Below are positions 37,087-45,719 of a DNA stretch of 64,000 bases, in pieces. Numbering within the stretch: position 1 is the stretch's first letter; each line of letters opens with the position of its first letter. Below the pieces are notes generated by a model. The model made no database searches and was not told the DNA's origin. It was given only the letters and a program-made list of their open reading frames with translations. The position numbers and the translations under genes are program-made. The stretch is taken from positions 824,398-888,397 of the forward strand of contig NZ_LIYH01000005.1 of NCBI RefSeq assembly GCF_001905885.1. Reading direction: 5' to 3'. The DNA is from Streptomyces sp. CB03234 (GTDB taxonomy: Bacteria > Actinomycetota > Actinomycetes > Streptomycetales > Streptomycetaceae).

Positions 37087-37248
37087 GGCTCCCATTGTGG
37101 CCGGTGGCGGCCCCGGCGGGGTCGCGCGGCGTGTGAAGGCCGTGTTTCCGGGCTGTGGTGACGATCGGTGATTGTCAGTGGTGGAGGTTAGGGTCGTTGT
37201 CGGGTCGAACACCGGCTCGGACGCTGACGGGGGAGGAGGTGGGGGCGG

Positions 37249-38052
37249 GTGGTCGGCGAGGGGTGCCTGGCGGCCAACGACTGGATCTGCGGGGAGTATG
37301 TCCGCTCCCGCGCCCAGGAGTTGACCGAGGCCACGGTCCAGCATGTGTGGATCACTGCCGTGTCGGTGCTGATCGGAGTGGCCGTGGCCTTTCCGCTGGC
37401 GCTGCTGGTGCGCGCCCGGCCGCGGCTGGCGGCGCCGGTGCTGGGCTTGACGACCGTGCTGTACGCGATTCCGTCGCTGGCGATGTTCTCGCTGCTGCTG
37501 CCGTTCTTCGGCCTGTCGGCCGCCCTGGTGGTGACCGGGCTGGTGCTGTACTCGCTGACCATTCTGGTACGCAACATCCTGGCCGGGCTCGCCGCGGTGC
37601 CCGAGGAGGCCCGGGAGGCGGCGCGCGGGATGGGGTACGGGCCGGGGCGGCTGCTGTGGGAGGTCGAACTGCCGCTGGCCGTACCGGCGGTGATGGCGGG
37701 CGTGCGGATGGCGACGGTGTCGACGGTCGCCCTGACGACGGTGGGCGCGCTGGTGGACTACGGCGGTCTGGGCACCCTCATCGCGACGGGGCTGAAGAGC
37801 TTCTTCAAGGCGCAGGTGCTGACCGCGTCGGTGCTGTGCGTGCTGCTCGCGGTCACGGCCGACCTGCTGCTGCTCTGGCTGCAGCGGCTCCTGACGCCGT
37901 GGACCCGTACGCCCGGGGCCCGTACGCCCGGGGCCCGTACGCCCGGGGCCCGTACGCCCGGGGCCCGTACGCCCGGGGCCCGTACGCCCGGGACGCGTAC
38001 GCCCGGGACGCGAATACCCGGCACACGCATACGCATACGCAAGGCGGGATGA
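37249..38052 (+). CDS. Osmoprotectant ABC permease 1 with pentapeptide-repeat tail
   Basis: This encodes 267 residues from the GTG at 37249 after GGAGGAGG. It has five or six membrane helices and the ABC permease EAA loop (VPEEAREAARGMGYGPGRLLWEVELPLAVPAVMAG). The family is OpuCB/OpuCD (ProW-like). After the last helix (LLLLWLQRLLTPW) the protein ends in RTPGA repeated five times, RTPGT twice, then RIPGT and RIRIRK. This ~43-residue basic tail is encoded by a 15-bp minisatellite and faces the cytosol if the topology is as usual. The second permease follows after 3 bp. Confidence 0.92.
   Translation: MVGEGCLAANDWICGEYVRSRAQELTEATVQHVWITAVSVLIGVAVAFPLALLVRARPRLAAPVLGLTTVLYAIPSLAMFSLLLPFFGLSAALVVTGLVLYSLTILVRNILAGLAAVPEEAREAARGMGYGPGRLLWEVELPLAVPAVMAGVRMATVSTVALTTVGALVDYGGLGTLIATGLKSFFKAQVLTASVLCVLLAVTADLLLLWLQRLLTPWTRTPGARTPGARTPGARTPGARTPGARTPGTRTPGTRIPGTRIRIRKAG
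37906..38025 (+). repeat. 15-bp minisatellite in permease C-terminus
   Basis: CGTACGCCCGGGGCC is repeated five times without change (37906-37980). Two CGTACGCCCGGGACG variants (37981-38010) and one decayed unit (38011-38025) follow. Each unit is in frame and codes R-T-P-G-A/T. Perfect units at one end and decayed units at the other suggest recent expansion by slippage or unequal exchange; copy number changes would keep the frame. Confidence 0.95.
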
Positions 38053-38055
38053 GCG

Positions 38056-38733
38056 ATGGGCGCGGTGGCCGATGCCTGGACGTGGCTGACGACCGGGGCG
38101 AACTGGCAGGGCGAGAGCGGCGTGGGGAACCGGCTGGCCGAGCACCTGTGGTTCAGCGGCGTGTGCCTGGCGGTCGCGTGCCTGATCGCCCTGCCGCTCG
38201 CGCTGTGGCTCGGCCACATCGGCCGGGGCGGCGCGCTCGCCGTCAACATCTCCAACGCAGGGCGCGCGGTGCCCACGCTGGCGGTGCTGGTGCTGCTGAC
38301 GCTCACCCCGCTCGGCAGGCACGGCGACCTGCCGACGATCATCGCGCTGGTGCTGTTCGCCGTGCCGCCGCTGCTCACCAACGCGTACGTGGGGATGCGC
38401 GAGGTGGACCGGGCGGTGGTCGAGGCGGCGCGTGGGATGGGGATGTCGGGCGGCCAGGTGTTCCGCCGGGTGGAGCTGCCCCTCGCGTACCCGATGGTGA
38501 TGACAGGTCTGCGGTCGGCGACCGTGCAGGTGATCGCCACCGCGACGCTCGCCGCGATGGCGGGCGAGGGCGGGCTGGGCCGGATCATCACCGCCGGCTT
38601 CAACACCAACAACACCCCGCAGGTGGTCGCCGGGGCGCTGGTGGTCGGTGCGCTCGCCCTGCTGGCCGAGGGCCTGCTGGTGCTGGCGGGCCGGGTGCTC
38701 GACCCCATGCGGGCGACCCGGCGCGCCCACTGA
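38056..38733 (+). CDS. Osmoprotectant ABC permease 2
   Basis: This 225-residue protein has five or six helices and the EAA loop VDRAVVEAARGMGMSGGQVFRRVELPLAYPMVMTG. Other family features are ISNAGRAVPTLAVLVLL and TATLAAMAGEGGLGRIITAGF. It pairs with the permease 3 bp upstream to form the translocation pore and lacks the repeat tail of that partner. The binding-protein gene follows after 43 bp. Confidence 0.93.
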   Translation: MGAVADAWTWLTTGANWQGESGVGNRLAEHLWFSGVCLAVACLIALPLALWLGHIGRGGALAVNISNAGRAVPTLAVLVLLTLTPLGRHGDLPTIIALVLFAVPPLLTNAYVGMREVDRAVVEAARGMGMSGGQVFRRVELPLAYPMVMTGLRSATVQVIATATLAAMAGEGGLGRIITAGFNTNNTPQVVAGALVVGALALLAEGLLVLAGRVLDPMRATRRAH

Positions 38734-38776
38734 CCGAAGCCGAACGACTGGACAGCTGGACCGGACGGAGAACGTG

Positions 38777-39757
38777 ATGAGCAGGATTTCGAGCATGGCG
38801 GGTGCGGTGCTGGGCGTGGTGGCACTCACCGGCGGGCTGGCCGCGTGCGGCGGCGGCCAGAGCCTGGAGGAGCGGGGCGGTTCGGACAGCTCGCCGGGCG
38901 GCGGCGGTACCAAGGGGACGCTGGTCGTCGGCTCGGCGGGCTTCACCGAGGCCAACGTACTGGCGGAGCTGTACGCACAGGTACTGAAGGACGCCGGATA
39001 CTCCACGTCCATCAAGACCGTGGAGAACCGCGAGCTCTACGAACCGTCCCTGGAGAAGGGCGACATCGACGTCGTACCGGAATACGCGGCTACGCTTGCG
39101 GAATTCCTGAACGCCAAGGTGAACGGTCCCAAGGCGGTCGAGGAGAAGCCGGTCGCGTCCAGCGATGTCACCGCCACCGTAACGGCGTTGGAGAAGCTCG
39201 CAGGACCGCGCGGTCTGAAGGTGCTCCCGGCGGGTTCGGCGGTCGATCAGAACGCGTTCGCGGTCACCCGGGAATTCGCCGGGAAGAACAAGCTCAGGAC
39301 GCTTTCGGATCTCGGCGCGTCCAAGCTGAAGGTCAGGATCGCGGCCGGTGACGAGTGCGCGATACGGCCGTTCTGCGCGCCCGGGCTGAAGAAGACGTAC
39401 GGCATCGATGTGACGGGCATCGATCCCAAGGGCGTGGGCACGCCCCAGGCCAAGCAGGCCGTGAAGGACGGCGTCGACCAGCTCGTCCTGACCACGACGA
39501 CCGACGCGACCCTGGACAACTTCGGGCTGGTGCTGCTGGAGGACGACAAGAAGCTGCAGAACGCCGACAATGTGCTGCCGGTCGTGAATGCGAAGGACGC
39601 GGGTTCGGCGGAGATAGCCGCGGCTCTCAACAAGATCACCAAGGCGCTGACGACCGAGGACCTGGTGGAGTTGAACAGGAAGGTCGACGCCGATCGGGCA
39701 AAGCCGGCGGACGTGGCGAGGGCTTACCTGGAGTCCAAGGGGCTGATCAAGAAGTAA
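38777..39757 (+). CDS. Osmoprotectant ABC substrate-binding lipoprotein
   Basis: This encodes 326 residues from the ATG at 38777, 6 nt after GGAG. A signal peptide ends in lipobox LAAC (about Cys24), followed by a Gly/Ser-rich linker. The mature part is an OpuCC/ProX-type periplasmic-binding fold: LVVGSAGFTEANVLAELYAQVLKDAGYS, ELYEPSLEKGDIDVVPEYAATLAEFL and VVNAKDAGSAEIAAALNKITKALTTEDLVELN. It captures betaine, choline or a related quaternary amine for the two permeases. The exact ligand cannot be read here. Confidence 0.93.
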   Translation: MSRISSMAGAVLGVVALTGGLAACGGGQSLEERGGSDSSPGGGGTKGTLVVGSAGFTEANVLAELYAQVLKDAGYSTSIKTVENRELYEPSLEKGDIDVVPEYAATLAEFLNAKVNGPKAVEEKPVASSDVTATVTALEKLAGPRGLKVLPAGSAVDQNAFAVTREFAGKNKLRTLSDLGASKLKVRIAAGDECAIRPFCAPGLKKTYGIDVTGIDPKGVGTPQAKQAVKDGVDQLVLTTTTDATLDNFGLVLLEDDKKLQNADNVLPVVNAKDAGSAEIAAALNKITKALTTEDLVELNRKVDADRAKPADVARAYLESKGLIKK

Positions 39758-39876
39758 GGGCGCAGGGGGGCGCCGGCCCGGTTCCGGAAGCCGTCCGAAC
39801 ACGGTTCGGATCACAGGGCCGAAACATTGCCGGGGCGGCCCCCCATACGACACCTACGCACGGTAAATTTCAGGCC

Positions 39877-40872
39877 ATGCCACGTGGACGCCACCGCCAT
39901 TCCCCACCCCTGCACAAACTTCTGCCCCCTTCCGCGGTAGCCGGAGCGGCCGTTGTGTGCGCCGGCGGCGCCTGGCTCCTCGCCGATCCGCTGGTGCTGC
40001 GCTTCCTGGCCGCCGCCGCGGCCGCGGCGGCCGTCACCGGCTCGGTCCTGATGCGCAGTTGGGACCGCGCCGCCGGCCGCCGGGTCGCCGAACTGACCCG
40101 GGCCCGGGCCGGTGACCAGTGGCGTACCGAGGAGCGCATAGCCGAGCTGGAGAGCGACCTGGAGGAATCCCGCGAGCTGCGCGCCAAGCTCGACGCCAAA
40201 CTGCGCGCCAAGCGGGTCGAACTGGCCGCGCTGCGGGGTGAGCACGCCGAGCTGCTGCGGCGGTACGCCACCGCCGAGACCGAGCGCGCCAGCGCCCTGG
40301 AAGGCCGTCGGCAGCTCGCCCTGGAGGCCGCCGCGCCCACCCGGGCGCTGGCCGCCGCGAGTTCCACGCCCACGCCGGCCGCGTACCTCCAGGCCGCCAA
40401 GGCGCTGGAGAACCTCACGCGCAACGCCGCGGTCCAGGAGGCCAGGCGTACCACCGAGGAGGCCCGGCGCCGCGACCTGGCCGAGCGGGCCGGTCAGGCG
40501 GACGAGCCGCAGGGGAAGCACGCGGCGGCCGTCGAGCGGCAGCAGCACGCCCCCCCGTCGTCCGCCGCCCCCTTCGTCACCGGCGCGTCCGCGATGCGCC
40601 CGGTCCCGCCGGCCGCCGCCGTCGTGCCGTACACCGCACCGCGCCGCCCGGCGCCGCGCCTCCAGGGCGGCTTCGACTTCTTCGGTACGAAGAAGTCCCC
40701 CGCCGCCATCGAAGCCGTGCAGCACGAGGACCTCGCGGACGTCGTGGGCGAGGAGGCCCTGGCCGTACGGCGCAGGGAGGACCGCGCGGTCGGCAAGGTC
40801 ATCGACCTGACCGCGCACGACGAGACCGAGCAGCTCGACGTGGTGGAGCTGCGGCGCGACGCCGTGTCCTGA
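39877..40872 (+). CDS. Membrane-anchored coiled-coil protein of unknown function
   Basis: This encodes 331 residues starting MPRGRHRHSPPLHK. Two adjacent hydrophobic segments (SAVAGAAVVCAGGAWLLA; VLRFLAAAAAAAAVTGSVL) form a hairpin anchor. A long charged coiled coil follows (about residues 65-150; RIAELESDLEESRELRAKLDAKLRAKR and similar), then an Ala/Pro-rich stretch and a C-terminal acidic/basic region containing FDFFGTKKSP. I do not recognise the family. It begins 119 bp after the transporter operon and is convergent with nuoD. Confidence 0.8.
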   Translation: MPRGRHRHSPPLHKLLPPSAVAGAAVVCAGGAWLLADPLVLRFLAAAAAAAAVTGSVLMRSWDRAAGRRVAELTRARAGDQWRTEERIAELESDLEESRELRAKLDAKLRAKRVELAALRGEHAELLRRYATAETERASALEGRRQLALEAAAPTRALAAASSTPTPAAYLQAAKALENLTRNAAVQEARRTTEEARRRDLAERAGQADEPQGKHAAAVERQQHAPPSSAAPFVTGASAMRPVPPAAAVVPYTAPRRPAPRLQGGFDFFGTKKSPAAIEAVQHEDLADVVGEEALAVRRREDRAVGKVIDLTAHDETEQLDVVELRRDAVS

Positions 40873-40883
40873 CCGGCCGCGGG

Positions 40884-42026
40884 CTACTTGTCGATGTCGC
40901 CGACGACGAAGAAGAACGACCCCAGGATCGCCACCATGTCCGCGACGAGCGTGCCGGGCAGCAGTTCGACCAGCGCCTGGATGTTGTTGTAGGACGCCGA
41001 GCGCAGCTTGAGGCGGTAAGGGGTCTTGTCGCCCTTGGAGACCAGGTAGTAGCCGTTGAGGCCGAGCGGGTTCTCGGTCCAGGCGTACGTGTGGCCCTCG
41101 GGCGCCTTGAGGACCTTCGGCAGCCGCTGGTTGATCGGACCGGGCGGCAGTTCGGCGATCCGGTCCAGGCAGGCGTCCGCGAGGTCCAGCGAGTTGTGGG
41201 TCTGCCCCAGCAGGCACTCGAAGCGCGCCAGGCAGTCGCCCTCGGTGCGGGTGACGACCTCCAGGGCGTCCTGGAGCTCCCCGTACGCCAGGTACGGCTC
41301 GTCGCGGCGCAGGTCGAAGTCGACGCCCGAGGCGCGGGCGATCGGGCCGCTGACCCCGTACGCGTGGACGATCTCCGGCGACAGGACGCCGACGCCGCGG
41401 GTGCGGCCGCGGAAGATCTCGTTGCCGAGGACGAGCCGGTCGTAGACGTCCATCCGGGAACGGACCTCGGCGACCGCGTCGCGGGCGCGGCCGAGCCAGC
41501 CGGCCGGCAGGTCCTCCTTGAGGCCGCCGACCCGGTTGAACATGTAGTGCATCCGGCCGCCGGAGACCTCCTCCATGACGTGCTGGAGGTCCTCCCGCTC
41601 CCGGAAGGCGTGGAAGATCGGGGTGATACCGCCCAGTTCGAGGGGGTACGAGCCGAGGAACATCAGGTGGTTCAGGACCCGGTTCAGCTCGGCGAGGAGC
41701 GTGCGGGTCCACACGGCCCGCTCCGGGACCTCCATGCCGAGCATCCGCTCGACGGCCATGACGACACCGAGCTCGTTGGAGAACGCCGACAGCCAGTCGT
41801 GGCGGTTGGCCAGCATGATGATCTGGCGGTAGTCGCGCGCCTCGAAGAGCTTCTCCGCGCCGCGGTGCATATAGCCGACGACCGGCTCGGCGTGCCGGAT
41901 CACCTCCCCGTCCAGGACGAGGCGGAGGCGCAGCACGCCGTGCGTGGAGGGGTGCTGGGGTCCGATGTTCAGCACCATGTCGGTGCTTTCCGCGGCACCG
42001 CCGATGCCGACCGTGGTCTCCGTCAT
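40884..42026 (-). CDS. nuoD: NuoD-like NADH-quinone oxidoreductase subunit D (orphan)
   Basis: This encodes 380 residues with clear NuoD features: MVLNIGPQHPSTHGVLRLRLVLDGE, GYMHRGAEKLFEARDYRQ, LLAELNRVLNHLMFLG, GKGDKTPYR-like SKGDKTPYRLKLRS and a final LGSFFFVVGDIDK. In complex I, subunit D helps form the quinone site next to the last iron-sulfur cluster. No other nuo gene is nearby, so this is a second, solitary copy; streptomycetes keep the full nuo operon elsewhere. Its start overlaps the stop of the methyltransferase gene upstream, indicating coupling. MidA-type methyltransferases act on NDUFS2/NuoD in mitochondria, which fits this pairing. Confidence 0.92.
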   Translation of the reverse strand: MTETTVGIGGAAESTDMVLNIGPQHPSTHGVLRLRLVLDGEVIRHAEPVVGYMHRGAEKLFEARDYRQIIMLANRHDWLSAFSNELGVVMAVERMLGMEVPERAVWTRTLLAELNRVLNHLMFLGSYPLELGGITPIFHAFREREDLQHVMEEVSGGRMHYMFNRVGGLKEDLPAGWLGRARDAVAEVRSRMDVYDRLVLGNEIFRGRTRGVGVLSPEIVHAYGVSGPIARASGVDFDLRRDEPYLAYGELQDALEVVTRTEGDCLARFECLLGQTHNSLDLADACLDRIAELPPGPINQRLPKVLKAPEGHTYAWTENPLGLNGYYLVSKGDKTPYRLKLRSASYNNIQALVELLPGTLVADMVAILGSFFFVVGDIDK

Positions 42027-43117
42027 GCCGGACAGTATCCCTCCCCGGGCACGCGCTGCAGCAGCCAGGTGAAGTCCCCGAGCCCGCCGCGCGCGGTCAG
42101 CTCGGTGGCCTCCCCGGCCCGCGCGAGAGCCCGTACGTATCCGGCGGGGTCCGTCCGGGCCATGTCGAGAGCCGGCCGCCCCCCGCTCACCCCGAGCCGC
42201 CGCAACGCTTCCCGCTGCGTAATCAGCTCGCTCCCGTACGGGAGCAGGCCCCCGCCGCCCACCGGACCGCCCCCGCCGCCCGGGGCGCCCCCGCCGCCGC
42301 CCTGGGCGCCGGCGTTCGTGGGGTGGGGGGTGGCTGCGGCTGTGGCGCCGGCTGCCGCGCAGGCGTCCAGGGCCACGTGGGACGTGATGTCACACGTGCC
42401 GTCCGGGGCCGGGGGGACCTCGCGGCCGGCGCGGAAGCCCGTCAGGGTGCCGAACGGGGGGCGGGCCCCCGCCACGTGGGCGTAGTCGACCGCCACCGCC
42501 AGGCCCGCCGACAGGGACGACACCGCCCGCGCCCACGCCTCGTCGCGGGGCAGGCCGATCTCGGCGCGCTCGCCCGGCTCCCGCAGCGGCCACCAGCGGG
42601 CCAGCCACGCGGCGTCCGCGCCCGCCACAGGGGCGCCGAGCCGTTCGGTGCCGTCGGGCGCGACCTCCACGTACCGGGGCGTGCCCGACTCGTCGGCCTG
42701 CGCCACGTCCACCGGGACGTTGTCCAGCCACTCGTTCGCGAACAGCAGCCCGCGCACCCCGGCCGGGGGCTCGGCCGCCCACGTGATGCGCGGGTCGAGG
42801 CCCTCGGGCCGGGCGGCGCGTTCGACGGCGTACGCCCGTACCCGAAGACCCGCCGGGGCGGCCGCCAGCACCCCCGTCAACAGCTCGCCGCGCCCCGCAC
42901 CCACGTCGACCAGCGCGATCTCGTCCGGGCCGCCCAGCCCCTCCGCCACCTCCGCGAGCAGCCGGGCCACCGCCTCCGCGAACAGCGGCGAGGCGTGCAC
43001 GGACGTACGGAAGTGCCCCGCCGGTCCCTCGGGGCGCAGGTAGAAGCCGTCAGGCCCGTACAGAGCCGCCTCCGTGGCCGCCCGCCAGCCGCGCCATTGA
43101 CACGTCTCATCATTCAC
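42023..43117 (-). CDS. MidA/NDUFAF7-like SAM-dependent methyltransferase (COG1565)
   Basis: This encodes 364 residues from the GTG at 43117 (GGTGGAG ~10 nt upstream). The N-terminus has YGPDGFYLRPEGPAGHFRTSVHASPLFAEAVARLL, the SAM site is ALVDVGAGRGELLTGVL, and FANEWLDNVPVDV is the family's N-E-x-x-D motif. A Gly/Pro-rich insert (GGGGGAPGGGGGPVGGGG) lies near residue 300. Eukaryotic NDUFAF7 of this family dimethylates an arginine of NDUFS2, the NuoD homologue. Here the gene is translationally coupled to an orphan nuoD (ATGA), which suggests that the neighbouring NuoD-like protein is its target. Confidence 0.87.
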   Translation of the reverse strand: MNDETCQWRGWRAATEAALYGPDGFYLRPEGPAGHFRTSVHASPLFAEAVARLLAEVAEGLGGPDEIALVDVGAGRGELLTGVLAAAPAGLRVRAYAVERAARPEGLDPRITWAAEPPAGVRGLLFANEWLDNVPVDVAQADESGTPRYVEVAPDGTERLGAPVAGADAAWLARWWPLREPGERAEIGLPRDEAWARAVSSLSAGLAVAVDYAHVAGARPPFGTLTGFRAGREVPPAPDGTCDITSHVALDACAAAGATAAATPHPTNAGAQGGGGGAPGGGGGPVGGGGLLPYGSELITQREALRRLGVSGGRPALDMARTDPAGYVRALARAGEATELTARGGLGDFTWLLQRVPGEGYCPA

Positions 43118-43213
43118 GGGCACCAGTCTCCACCTTGCGGAGTACGCCTCCGCCCCCTGGATCGGCCCTCCGGTTGACCCCTGCACCTATCAGGTTTCCC
43201 TACGCTGGGTTAC

Positions 43214-44416
43214 GTGCAGCGCCTCTACGACTTCATCCGCAGACACCCCACGGGCGTCGACAGTTTCTGGGCTGTGGTGCTCCTGGGGTTCTCCATGCTG
43301 TGGGTGGCCCAGGTCCCCGTCGGCGCCGAGCCCCGCCTCGCGGCCGCCGGGATCGTCCTGCTGCTCTGCCTCGCCGTCGCGCTGCGCCGCCGCGCGCCCG
43401 AGAAGACGCTGCTGCTCGCCGGGGCCCTCGGGGCCGCGCAGCTCGCACTCGACATCGCAACGAACCCGGCCGACTTCGCGATGCTCGTCGTCATCTACAC
43501 GGTCGCCGCGCAGAGCGACGGCCCGCGCTGGGCGTCCCGCCTCGCGCTCGTCGGCGGCGTGGCCGCGGCACCGCTCGCCCAGCTGCGCTGGCCCGTCGAG
43601 AACGTCTCCACCGCCGGCAAGATCTTCTTCACCGTCGTGATGACCGTGCCGTTCGTCCTCGCCTGGGTGCTCGGCGACTCCATGCGCACCCGCCGCGCCT
43701 ACTTCGCCCAGCTGGAGGAGCGCGCCTCCCGCCTGGAGCGGGAACGCGAGGCCCAGGCCAAGGTCGCCGTCGCCGCCGAGCGCGCCCGCATCGCGCGCGA
43801 GCTGCACGACGTCGTCGCCCACAACGTCTCCGTCATGGTCGTCCAGGCCGACGGCGCCGCCTACGTCCTCGACACCTCCCCCGACCAGGCCAGACAGGCC
43901 CTGGAGACCATCTCCACCACCGGCCGCCAGGCCCTCGCCGAGATGCGCCGGCTGCTCGGCATCCTCCGCACCGGGGAGCCGCAGGACTCCGAGGACTACG
44001 TGCCGCAGCCCGACGTCCAGCAGATCGAGGACCTGGTCGCACAGGTCCGGGCCGCGGGCCTGACCGTCGACTTCAAGGTCGAGGGCACCGCGCGCCCCCT
44101 GCCCAGCGGTGTGGAGCTCACCGCGTACCGCATCGTCCAGGAGGCGCTGACCAACACCCGCAAGCACGGCGGCCCGGACGCCGGGGCGAGCGTGCGGCTG
44201 GTGTACTTCGACGACGGTCTCGGCCTGCTCGTCGAGGACGACGGCCGGGGCGCGGCGCACGAGCTGTACGAGGACGGCGGCGCCGACGGCCGCGGCCACG
44301 GCCTGATCGGCATGCGGGAACGCGTCGGTATGGTCGGCGGCACCCTGGACGCCGGGCCGCGGCCCGGCGGCGGCTTCCGGATCAGCGCCCTGCTCCCCCT
44401 CAAGCCCGCCCACTGA
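43214..44416 (+). CDS. Sensor histidine kinase (NarL/DesK-type, HisKA_3)
   Basis: This encodes 400 residues from a GTG. Four or five membrane helices at residues 15-150 form the sensor (for example FWAVVLLGFSMLWVA and KIFFTVVMTVPFVLAWVLG), with almost no extracytoplasmic loop. A short coiled coil leads to the dimerisation helix with phospho-acceptor His198 (ERARIARELHDVVAHN). The ATPase domain has the N-box YRIVQEALTNTRKH and G-box GHGLIGMRERVGMVGG. It signals to the response regulator encoded 21 bp downstream. The stimulus is unknown; intramembrane-sensing kinases often report membrane or wall stress. Confidence 0.93.
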   Translation: MQRLYDFIRRHPTGVDSFWAVVLLGFSMLWVAQVPVGAEPRLAAAGIVLLLCLAVALRRRAPEKTLLLAGALGAAQLALDIATNPADFAMLVVIYTVAAQSDGPRWASRLALVGGVAAAPLAQLRWPVENVSTAGKIFFTVVMTVPFVLAWVLGDSMRTRRAYFAQLEERASRLEREREAQAKVAVAAERARIARELHDVVAHNVSVMVVQADGAAYVLDTSPDQARQALETISTTGRQALAEMRRLLGILRTGEPQDSEDYVPQPDVQQIEDLVAQVRAAGLTVDFKVEGTARPLPSGVELTAYRIVQEALTNTRKHGGPDAGASVRLVYFDDGLGLLVEDDGRGAAHELYEDGGADGRGHGLIGMRERVGMVGGTLDAGPRPGGGFRISALLPLKPAH

Positions 44417-44437
44417 CGATCCTTAAGGACCCGTTTC

Positions 44438-45112
44438 ATGTCGATCCGTGTGATGCTCGTCGACGACCAGGTGCTGCTGCGCACCGGTTTCCGCATGGTG
44501 CTCGCCGCCCAGCCGGACATGGAGGTCGTCGCGGAGGCGGGCGACGGGGCCGAGGCCATCGAGGTCCTCCGCGCCACGGCCGTGGACGTGGTCCTGATGG
44601 ACGTACGCATGCCCAGGCTCGACGGCGTGGAGGCCACCCGCCGCATCTGTGCCGCACCCGACGCCCCCAAGGTCCTCATCCTCACCACCTTCGACCTGGA
44701 CGAGTACGCGTTCTCGGGGCTGAAGGCCGGCGCCAGCGGCTTCATGCTGAAGGACGTGCCGCCGGGCGAACTGCTCAGCGCGATCCGCGCCGTGCACAGC
44801 GGCGACGCGGTCGTCGCGCCGTCCACGACCCGGCGGCTCCTGGACCGCTTCTCCCCGATGCTCCCGGCCACCGGCAAGGAGCCGCGCAACAAGACGCTGG
44901 AGAAGCTGACCGAGCGGGAGCGCGAGGTCATGATGCTGGTCGCCCAGGGCCTGTCGAACGGCGAGATCGCGGCCCGGCTCGTCCTCTCCGAGGCCACGGT
45001 CAAGACCCATGTGGGCCGCATCCTCACCAAGCTGGCGCTGCGGGACCGCGTGCAGGTGGTGGTCCTGGCGTACGAGACGGGCCTGGTGCGGGCCGGGGGC
45101 GCGGGGCTCTGA
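44438..45112 (+). CDS. NarL/FixJ-family response regulator
   Basis: This 224-residue protein has a receiver domain (IRVMLVDDQVLLRTGFRMVL) with phospho-acceptor Asp55 in VVLMDVRMPRLDG and Lys in MLKDVPP. The LuxR-type output domain is LTEREREVMMLVAQGLSNGEIAARLVLSEATVKTHVGRIL. It is paired with the kinase 21 bp upstream. The next gene starts 4 bp after its stop, so the P-loop protein there may belong to the same transcript. Confidence 0.95.
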   Translation: MSIRVMLVDDQVLLRTGFRMVLAAQPDMEVVAEAGDGAEAIEVLRATAVDVVLMDVRMPRLDGVEATRRICAAPDAPKVLILTTFDLDEYAFSGLKAGASGFMLKDVPPGELLSAIRAVHSGDAVVAPSTTRRLLDRFSPMLPATGKEPRNKTLEKLTEREREVMMLVAQGLSNGEIAARLVLSEATVKTHVGRILTKLALRDRVQVVVLAYETGLVRAGGAGL

Positions 45113-45116
45113 GACG

Positions 45117-45719
45117 GTGCTGCTCTGGATCAACGGCCCGTTCGGGGGCGGCAAGACCCAGACCGCGTACGAGCTCCTGCGCCGCCTGCCGGGCGCGGTC
45201 GTCTGCGACCCGGAGGAAGTCGGCTTCGGGCTGCACAGGATGACGCCGAGGGCCCTGCGCGGCGATTTCCAGGACTTCCCGGCCTGGCGGCAGGGCGTGT
45301 ACGAGGTGCTCGACCTGACGCTGCGGCGGTACGAGGACGGGCCGGTCATCGCCCCGATGACGCTCACGGACCCGGCGTACTTCGACGAGATCGTCGGCCG
45401 GCTGCGGGCGGCGGGCCATCGGGTCCACCACGTCGCGCTGCTGGCGGAGCGCGAGACGGTGCTGCGCCGGCTGACCGAGCGCGGCCTGGGGCGCGGGCTG
45501 AAGCGCGAGAGCTTCGCGGTGCGCAAGCTGGACGAGTGCCTGGAGCGGCAGGCCGGCCCCCGGTTCGCCGAGCACCTCCGTACGGACCGGCTGACCGTCC
45601 CGGAGGTCGCGGACCGGATCGCCGCCTCGGCGGGGCTGCGGCTCGCTCCGAACACGGACGGCCCGCTGAGGCACCGGCTGCGGCGCATCGGGGTGGGACT
45701 GCGGCACATCCGCGTCTGA
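45117..45719 (+). CDS. TmrB-like P-loop NTPase
   Basis: This encodes 200 residues from the GTG at 45117. Walker A is WINGPFGGGKTQTAYELLRRL, followed by VVCDPEEVGFGLHRM, FQDFPAWRQGVYEVL and APMTLTDPAYFDEIVGRL. These match the pattern of Bacillus TmrB, a membrane-associated ATP-binding protein that confers tunicamycin resistance. The C-terminal part contains SFAVRKLDECLERQ as in kinase-like P-loop proteins. It lies 4 bp after the response regulator, suggesting co-transcription. Resistance activity is not established; the fold assignment is solid. Confidence 0.82.
   Translation: MLLWINGPFGGGKTQTAYELLRRLPGAVVCDPEEVGFGLHRMTPRALRGDFQDFPAWRQGVYEVLDLTLRRYEDGPVIAPMTLTDPAYFDEIVGRLRAAGHRVHHVALLAERETVLRRLTERGLGRGLKRESFAVRKLDECLERQAGPRFAEHLRTDRLTVPEVADRIAASAGLRLAPNTDGPLRHRLRRIGVGLRHIRV

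Noticed and set aside
37906..38025. Tandem repeat considered as a CRISPR array
   Set aside because: The 15-bp units are contiguous with no spacers, stay in frame, and are inside a permease gene. No cas gene is present.
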